This document shows positions 58,585 through 64,000 of a stretch of 64,000 bases of DNA, in pieces. The stretch is from the NCBI RefSeq assembly GCF_014202975.1, contig NZ_JACHHZ010000001.1, positions 806,001-870,000 of the forward strand. Direction: 5' to 3'. Every line of letters starts with the position of its first letter. Position 1 is the first letter of the stretch. Both the position numbers and the translations under genes were made by a program. Below the pieces are notes generated by a model. That model searched no databases and was not told the origin of the DNA. It saw only the letters and a program-made list of their open reading frames with translations. Source of the stretch: Povalibacter uvarum (GTDB lineage Bacteria; Pseudomonadota; Gammaproteobacteria; Steroidobacterales; Steroidobacteraceae).

Positions 58585-59639
58585 TTCCGGAATTCGCCGC
58601 CAATCTCCTGTCGTTCCTGCCCGAGTGGATGCAGGCTGTCGTCTACTATGGCGTCATCGCGGTCATGCTGTTCATCAGCGTGATTCTGCTCATGGCCTTC
58701 CTGACGCTGGCCGAGCGGCGCGTGATCGGTTCGATCCAGGCGCGCATCGGCCCGAACCGCGTCGGCCCGTTCGGCATCCTGCAGCCGTTCGCGGACGTGC
58801 TGAAGCTGCTGGTCAAAGAAATCGTCATCCCGGAGAAGTCGAACAAGTTCCTGTTCATTCTTGCGCCGCTGCTCGCGCTGATTCCGGCGCTGTGCACGTG
58901 GGCGGTAATGCCGTTGTGGCCGGGCTTCACCGTCGCTGACATCAACGCGGGGTTGCTCTACATCCTCGCGCTCACGTCGGCCGGTGTGTACGGCGTCATC
59001 CTGGCTGGCTGGGCGACGAACTCGAAGTACGCATTTCTTGGCGCCATGCGCGCCGCGGCGCAGATGGTTGCCTACGAGATCGCGATGGGCTTCGCGCTCG
59101 TCGGCGTGGTAATGGCCGCGGGCTCGCTCAATCTCGGCGAGATCATCGAGGCTCAGCGGGGCGGATTCTTCAGCTTCTACGTGTGGTGGCTGCTGCCGCT
59201 GTTCGTCGTCTATTTCATCTCGGGCCTCGCGGAGACCAACCGCGCGCCGTTCGACGTGGTCGAAGGCGAATCGGAAATCGTCGCCGGCTTCCACGTCGAG
59301 TACTCGGGCATGGCGTTCGCCGTGTTCTTCGTCGCCGAGTACGTGAACATGATCCTGATCTCGGCGCTGACGTCGGTGTTCTTCTTCGGCGGCTGGCTGT
59401 CGCCGTTCGAAGGCTGGACGTTCATGCCCGCGTTCCTGCAGGCGCCGCACTTCCTGTGGTTCTTCGCGAAGATCTCGTTCTTCCTGTTCTGCTTCCTGTG
59501 GTTCCGCGCCACGTTCCCGCGCTATCGCTACGACCAGATCATGCGGCTCGGCTGGAAGATCTTCATCCCGGTGACCCTGGTGTGGATCTTCGTCGAGGCC
59601 ATCCTCGTGTACTACAAGATCGGTCCGTGGGCAGCGTGA
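58581..59639 (+). CDS. nuoH: NADH:quinone oxidoreductase subunit H
   Basis: The 352-residue membrane subunit has about eight helices and the conserved quinone-site loops [49 protein letters not shown] and the C-terminal [18 protein letters not shown]. It couples the peripheral arm to the proton pumps. The start overlaps the nuoG stop as ATGA. Confidence 0.97.
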   Translation: MIPEFAANLLSFLPEWMQAVVYYGVIAVMLFISVILLMAFLTLAERRVIGSIQARIGPNRVGPFGILQPFADVLKLLVKEIVIPEKSNKFLFILAPLLALIPALCTWAVMPLWPGFTVADINAGLLYILALTSAGVYGVILAGWATNSKYAFLGAMRAAAQMVAYEIAMGFALVGVVMAAGSLNLGEIIEAQRGGFFSFYVWWLLPLFVVYFISGLAETNRAPFDVVEGESEIVAGFHVEYSGMAFAVFFVAEYVNMILISALTSVFFFGGWLSPFEGWTFMPAFLQAPHFLWFFAKISFFLFCFLWFRATFPRYRYDQIMRLGWKIFIPVTLVWIFVEAILVYYKIGPWAA

Positions 59640-59649
59640 GGTCGACGCC

Positions 59650-60141
59650 ATGAAAACACCTGCCAGTTTCTTCAAGACGTTCTTCCTGACCGAGTTGCTG
59701 GTCGGGCTTGCCGTGACCATGCGCCAGTTCGTGTTCAAGCCGAACGTGACGGTGCAGTACCCGGAAGAGAAGACACCGCAATCGCCGCGCTTCCGTGGCC
59801 TGCACGCGCAGCGCCGCTATCCGAACGGCCAGGAACGCTGCATCGCCTGCAAGCTCTGCGAAGCGGTGTGTCCGGCGCTCGCGATCACGATCGAGTCGGA
59901 TGTAGCCGCTGACGGTACCCGCCGCACGACGCGCTACGACATCGATCTCTTCAAGTGCATCTACTGCGGGTTCTGCGAAGAGGCCTGCCCGGTGGACGCG
60001 ATCGTCGAGACTCGCATCCACGAGTACCACATGGAGAATCGCGGCGAGAACATCATGACCAAGGACAAGCTGCTCGCCGTCGGCGAGCGCTACGAAGCCA
60101 TGATCGCAGCGGACAAGGCCGCGGACGCGCGCTATCGCTAA
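59650..60141 (+). CDS. nuoI: NADH:quinone oxidoreductase subunit I
   Basis: The 163-residue subunit carries clusters N6a and N6b in two ferredoxin motifs, [12 protein letters not shown] and [12 protein letters not shown]. It has an N-terminal amphipathic segment that sits on the membrane. A 116-base gap containing a heptamer repeat follows before nuoJ. Confidence 0.97.
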   Translation: MKTPASFFKTFFLTELLVGLAVTMRQFVFKPNVTVQYPEEKTPQSPRFRGLHAQRRYPNGQERCIACKLCEAVCPALAITIESDVAADGTRRTTRYDIDLFKCIYCGFCEEACPVDAIVETRIHEYHMENRGENIMTKDKLLAVGERYEAMIAADKAADARYR

Positions 60142-60148
60142 GGCGCGA

Positions 60149-60169
60149 AGCGGTTGGCGGTTAGCGGCT
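60149..60169. repeat. Heptamer tandem repeat between nuoI and nuoJ
   Basis: Three 7-base units of form NGCGGYT (AGCGGTT, GGCGGTT, AGCGGCT) begin eight bases after the nuoI stop. No obvious second arm was found; the rest of the gap is unremarkable. Confidence 0.55.
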
Positions 60170-60257
60170 AGACTGAGTGATGAGAAGCGGAGTCATCAGG
60201 AATGGTTTTTCGGCGGGGTAGACGCTGTGTTGCTATCCGCCGGTTACTTCTGAAGCT

Positions 60258-60902
60258 ATGACAATTACAGAGATTCTTTTTTACGCCTTCTCTGCCGTGC
60301 TCGTGGTCGCGGCGTTGGGTGTCATTACGGCCCGTAATCCCGTGCACGCGGCGCTGTTCCTCGTGTTTGCGTTCTTCAACAGCGCAATCATATGGCTGCT
60401 GCTCGAGGCGGAGTTCCTCGCCATCGTGCTGGTGCTCGTCTACGTCGGCGCGGTGATGGTGCTGTTCCTGTTCGTCGTCATGATGCTCGACGTCGACGTC
60501 GCGAAGATGCGGGAAGGCTTCACTCGCTACGCGCCGCTCGGAATCATCATCGCGGTGCTGGTCGTCGTCGAGATCGGCAGTGTCGTGTGGGTGAAGCAGC
60601 TCGAAGGCATTTCTGAAGCCGCAGTCACCGTGACGCCCGATGGTTACAGCAACACTCGCGCGCTCGGTGAGTTGCTATACACCAAGTATCTCTATCCGTT
60701 CGAACTGGCTGCAGTGCTTCTGCTGCTCGCGATCGTCGCGGCGATCGTGCTGACGATGCGCCAGCGCACCGGCCTGAAGGCGCAGGACGTTGCGGCGCAG
60801 GTCTCGGTGCGTGCTCGTGACCGGATCCGGATCGTGAAGATGGATGCGGAGAAGGAAGTGGCGACCCCACCGGAGAGTCAGTCACCGGGGAGCCAGCCAT
60901 GA
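60258..60902 (+). CDS. nuoJ: NADH:quinone oxidoreductase subunit J
   Basis: The 214-residue membrane subunit has five helices and the conserved [23 protein letters not shown] segment with the pi-bulge helix important for coupling. A hydrophilic C-terminal tail of about 45 residues follows the last helix. It overlaps nuoK by four bases. Confidence 0.94.
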   Translation: MTITEILFYAFSAVLVVAALGVITARNPVHAALFLVFAFFNSAIIWLLLEAEFLAIVLVLVYVGAVMVLFLFVVMMLDVDVAKMREGFTRYAPLGIIIAVLVVVEIGSVVWVKQLEGISEAAVTVTPDGYSNTRALGELLYTKYLYPFELAAVLLLLAIVAAIVLTMRQRTGLKAQDVAAQVSVRARDRIRIVKMDAEKEVATPPESQSPGSQP

Positions 60903-61204
60903 TCACGCTCGAAAGCGTCCTGATGCTCGGCGGCCTGCTGTTCGCGCTCAGCGTGGCAGGCATCTTCATCAACCGGAAGAACGTGATCCTGCTGCTCATG
61001 TGCATCGAGCTCATGCTGCTGGCGGTGAACTTCAATTTCGTCGCCTTCGCCCGCCACCTGGGCGATCTCGACGGCCAGGTGTTCGTGTTCTTCATCATGA
61101 CGGTCGCCGCCGCGGAATCGGCCATTGGCCTGGCGATCCTCGTCGTGCTGTTCCGCGAACGGCGGAACATCGACGTCGAACAGCTCGACACGATGAAGGG
61201 TTGA
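60899..61204 (+). CDS. nuoK: NADH:quinone oxidoreductase subunit K
   Basis: The 101-residue three-helix antiporter-like subunit has the conserved membrane glutamates in [10 protein letters not shown] and in the [13 protein letters not shown] helix. ATGA overlap with nuoJ. Confidence 0.95.
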   Translation: MITLESVLMLGGLLFALSVAGIFINRKNVILLLMCIELMLLAVNFNFVAFARHLGDLDGQVFVFFIMTVAAAESAIGLAILVVLFRERRNIDVEQLDTMKG

Positions 61205-61211
61205 ACCAAGA

Positions 61212-63224
61212 ATGATTTCGCAATCCACTCTTCTCACGATCGTTCTCGCGCCGCTCCTGGCGGCGATCGTCGCCGGCCTGGCAGGGCGGGTCATCGGCCG
61301 CATCGGTGCGCATAGCGTCACCATCGCGGGCGTCGCGCTTTCCTGCGGATTGTCGATCTGGGTATTGAAGATGCTCATCGACGGCGCGCCGGTCTTCAAC
61401 GAGAGCGTCTATACCTGGCTGGTCAGCGACAACGTCCGGATGGAAGTCGGCTTCCTGGTCGACAAGCTGTCGGCGCTGATGATGGTCGTCGTGACGTTCG
61501 TGTCGCTGTGCGTGCACGTCTACACGATCGGCTACATGCACGACGATCCGGGCTACCAGCGCTTCTTCTCGTACATCTCGCTGTTCACGTTCTCGATGCT
61601 CATGCTCGTGATGTCGAACAACTTCCTGCAGCTGTTCTTCGGCTGGGAAGCGGTGGGTGTCGTGTCGTACCTGCTGATCGGGTTCTGGTACACGCGTCCG
61701 TCGGCGATCTTCGCGAACATGAAGGCGTTCCTGGTGAACCGCGTCGGCGACTTCGGGTTCATTCTCGGCATCGCAGGCATCGTCTACTACACGGGCTCGC
61801 TCGATTACGCGACGGTGTTCGGGATGCGTGATGCGATCGCCGCGAACACGATGGAGATCGTTCCCAATCTCGAATGGCAGGCGATCACTGTCGTGTGCAT
61901 CTGCCTGTTCATCGGTGCGATGGGCAAGTCCGCACAGGTTCCGCTGCATGTGTGGCTGCCTGACTCGATGGAAGGCCCGACGCCGATCTCCGCGCTCATC
62001 CACGCCGCAACGATGGTCACCGCCGGCATCTTCATGGTGGCGCGCATGTCGCCGCTGTTCGAACTGTCGGAAACCGCGCTGTCGACGGTTCTGATCATCG
62101 GCGCGACAACCGCCTTCTTCATGGGCCTGCTGGGTCTCGTGAACAACGACATCAAGCGGGTGGTTGCGTACTCGACGCTCTCGCAGCTCGGCTACATGAC
62201 CGTTGCACTCGGCGTTTCGGCCTATGCAGGCGCGATCTTCCACCTGATGACGCATGCATTCTTCAAGGCGCTGCTGTTCCTCGCGGCGGGCTCGGTGATC
62301 ATCGCGATGCATCACGAGCAAGACATGCGGAAGATGGGCGGACTGAAGAAGTACCTGCCGATCACTTACTGGACGTCCCTGATCGGTTCGCTGGCGCTGA
62401 TCGGCTTCCCCGGCACTTCAGGCTTCTTCTCGAAGGATGCGCTGATCGAAGCGGTGCATGCATCGCACATTCCGGGCGCGACCTACGCGTACTGGTGCGT
62501 GTTCCTCGGCGTGTTCATCACGGCGTTCTACAGCTTCCGCCTCGTGTTCATGACGTTCCATGGCGAGGAGCGCTTCGGGCACGCGCATCACGACGATCAT
62601 GCGCATGATTCGCATGGACATGATTCGCACGGTCACGGGCACGGCGATCACAAGCCGCATGAGAGCCCGTGGGTCGTGACGGTGCCGCTGATCCTGCTGG
62701 CGATTCCCTCGCTGTTCATCGGCTGGTTCACGATCGGGCCGGTGCTGTTCGGTGATTACTTCGGCGAGGCGATCTTCGTGTCCGAGTCGCGTGACGTGCT
62801 CGGCCACATCGGCGAGGAATTCCACGGCCCGGCCGGGTTCGTTGTCCACGCCATGAAGGCGGCGCCGGTCTACCTGGCGTTGCTGGGCGTGCTGGCGGCC
62901 TGGTATCTCTACATCAAGCGTCCCGACCTGCCGGGCAAGATCGCGGAGAAGTTCTCGGCGGTCTACAAGCTGCTGGCGAACAAGTTCTACTTCGACGAGA
63001 TCTACCAGGCAGTGTTTGCCAAGGGCAGCCGCAACCTGGGGACTGCGCTTTGGCGCGTCGGCGATGTCGCGATCATCGATGGAACAGCGGTGAACGGCTC
63101 GGCGCGCGTCGTTGGCTGGATGTCCGGTGTGATGCGGCACCTGCAGTCGGGGTACCTGTATCACTACGCCTTCGCAATGATCATCGGGCTGTCGGCTCTG
63201 CTCGCGTGGTATGTGCTGCGCTGA
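61212..63224 (+). CDS. nuoL: NADH:quinone oxidoreductase subunit L
   Basis: The 670-residue antiporter-like proton-pump subunit has the conserved LFFGWEAVGVVSYLLIGFW, KSAQVPLHVWLPDSMEGPTPISALIHAATMV and LGYMTVALG segments plus the long lateral helix at the C-terminus. An unusual His-rich insert, HAHHDDHAHDSHGHDSHGHG and on, occupies about residues 456-485 in a loop and could bind metal. It lies eight bases after nuoK. Confidence 0.96.
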   Translation: MISQSTLLTIVLAPLLAAIVAGLAGRVIGRIGAHSVTIAGVALSCGLSIWVLKMLIDGAPVFNESVYTWLVSDNVRMEVGFLVDKLSALMMVVVTFVSLCVHVYTIGYMHDDPGYQRFFSYISLFTFSMLMLVMSNNFLQLFFGWEAVGVVSYLLIGFWYTRPSAIFANMKAFLVNRVGDFGFILGIAGIVYYTGSLDYATVFGMRDAIAANTMEIVPNLEWQAITVVCICLFIGAMGKSAQVPLHVWLPDSMEGPTPISALIHAATMVTAGIFMVARMSPLFELSETALSTVLIIGATTAFFMGLLGLVNNDIKRVVAYSTLSQLGYMTVALGVSAYAGAIFHLMTHAFFKALLFLAAGSVIIAMHHEQDMRKMGGLKKYLPITYWTSLIGSLALIGFPGTSGFFSKDALIEAVHASHIPGATYAYWCVFLGVFITAFYSFRLVFMTFHGEERFGHAHHDDHAHDSHGHDSHGHGHGDHKPHESPWVVTVPLILLAIPSLFIGWFTIGPVLFGDYFGEAIFVSESRDVLGHIGEEFHGPAGFVVHAMKAAPVYLALLGVLAAWYLYIKRPDLPGKIAEKFSAVYKLLANKFYFDEIYQAVFAKGSRNLGTALWRVGDVAIIDGTAVNGSARVVGWMSGVMRHLQSGYLYHYAFAMIIGLSALLAWYVLR

Positions 63225-63252
63225 TCGTCAAGCAACAAGAATCTAGCTCGTC

Positions 63253-64000
63253 ATGCAACTTACCTGGCCCATTCTGAGCGTTCTGATCTGGCTGCCCATC
63301 CTCGGCGGCGTGGCGCTGCTCGTCCTCGGCGATCGCGGAATCGCGCTCGGCCGCTGGGTGGCGCTCGCGACGACGGCGGTGACTTTCGGGATCTCGACGC
63401 TGCTGTACACGAATTTCGACATGGCGACTGCCGAGATGCAGTTCGTCGAGCGGGCAGCCTGGATTCCCGCGTTCAACTCCTGGTACGCGCTGGGTGTCGA
63501 CGGCATCGCGACGCCGCTCATCATCCTGACGACGTTCATCACGCCGCTCGTGGTGATCGCCGCGTGGACAGTGATCGAGAAGCGGCCGGCCCAGTACTAC
63601 GCCGCGTTCCTGATTCTCGAGGGATTGATGGTAGGCGTGTTCGCGGCGACCGACGCGCTGCTGTTCTACGTACTCTGGGAAGCCATGCTCATCCCGATGT
63701 TCATCATCATCGGCGTGTGGGGTGGGGCGCGCCGTGTCTACGCAACGATCAAGTTCTTCCTCTACACCTTCCTCGGCTCCGTGCTGATGCTGGTGTCGTT
63801 GATCTACATGTACATGAAGACGTGCGACGCAGGGCAGTGCAGCTATGCGATCGCCGATTTCCAGGAGCTGCCGCTCGCGCTGAATGCGCAGATCCTGATC
63901 TTCATCTCCTTCATGCTGGCGTTCGCGGTGAAGGTGCCGATGTGGCCGGTGCACACCTGGTTGCCCGATGCGCACGTCGAAGCGCCGACCGGCGGTTCGG
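63253..64000 (+). CDS. nuoM: NADH:quinone oxidoreductase subunit M (cut by window end)
   Basis: The first 249 codons are present, without a stop, so the gene runs past the right edge. It starts MQLTWPILSVLIWLPILGG and shows FFLYTFLGSVLMLVSLIYMY, the membrane Glu in LFYVLWEAMLIPMFIIIG and KVPMWPVHTWLPDAHVEAPTGGS, the NuoM-type pump motifs. Its C-terminal part and nuoN are expected beyond the window. Confidence 0.93.
   Translation, partial: MQLTWPILSVLIWLPILGGVALLVLGDRGIALGRWVALATTAVTFGISTLLYTNFDMATAEMQFVERAAWIPAFNSWYALGVDGIATPLIILTTFITPLVVIAAWTVIEKRPAQYYAAFLILEGLMVGVFAATDALLFYVLWEAMLIPMFIIIGVWGGARRVYATIKFFLYTFLGSVLMLVSLIYMYMKTCDAGQCSYAIADFQELPLALNAQILIFISFMLAFAVKVPMWPVHTWLPDAHVEAPTGGS

Overview
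The window is a high-GC gammaproteobacterial chromosome segment. Gene orders such as rluC/maf/yceD-rpmF-plsX, hrcA-grpE-dnaK-dnaJ-dapB-carAB-greA, ftsH-folP-glmM and tpiA-secG-tRNA(Leu)-nuoA..., together with hrcA, a single-gene set of type IV minor pilins, PEP-CTERM proteins and an E. coli-type LexA box, point to the Xanthomonadales/Nevskiales/Steroidobacterales neighbourhood. That placement is an inference from synteny, not a database result.

Layout. 0-5.8 kb: leftward promoter (probably of rne, outside the window), rluC, maf, yceD-rpmF-plsX, then an L,D-transpeptidase convergent with an alanine-zipper (Lpp/OprI-like) lipoprotein ending in lysine. 6.1-17.0 kb: two tandem leftward minor-pilin operons for type IV pili, one complete (fimU-pilV-pilW-pilX-pilY1-pilE) and one reduced (pilV-pilW-pilX-short pilY1). 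17.2-17.9 kb: lexA with its own SOS box.

18.0-25.3 kb is an accessory region between lexA and ssrA. It holds a cut-off phage tail tape-measure gene and the small phage gene behind it, a possible PD-(D/E)XK-like protein, three tandem PEP-CTERM paralogues, a DUF2971 protein behind a frameshifted small gene, a tRNA-Thr(CGT)-like gene with a damaged acceptor stem, and a decayed membrane-protein gene. No integrase or transposase is visible.

25.3-33.1 kb: ssrA (tmRNA) and smpB flank a quinohaemoprotein dehydrogenase, followed by ratA-ratB, bamE, fur, recN and nadK. 33.3-44.8 kb: heat-shock operon (hrcA, grpE, dnaK, dnaJ) running into dapB, carA, carB, greA and a DUF4149 gene. 44.8-51.3 kb: yhbY, a 582-base gap where rlmE is usually found, ftsH, folP, glmM, tpiA, secG and tRNA-Leu(GAG). 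51.7 kb to the right edge: respiratory complex I genes nuoA to nuoM, the last one cut by the window end.

The core genes cover ribosome maturation and rescue, protein quality control, cell-envelope assembly, pyrimidine/arginine precursor supply and respiration. The novelty is mostly in the envelope genes, the duplicated pilus tip operons, the lexA-ssrA island, and several intergenic elements built from 7- or 9-base tandem repeats arranged as inverted repeats.
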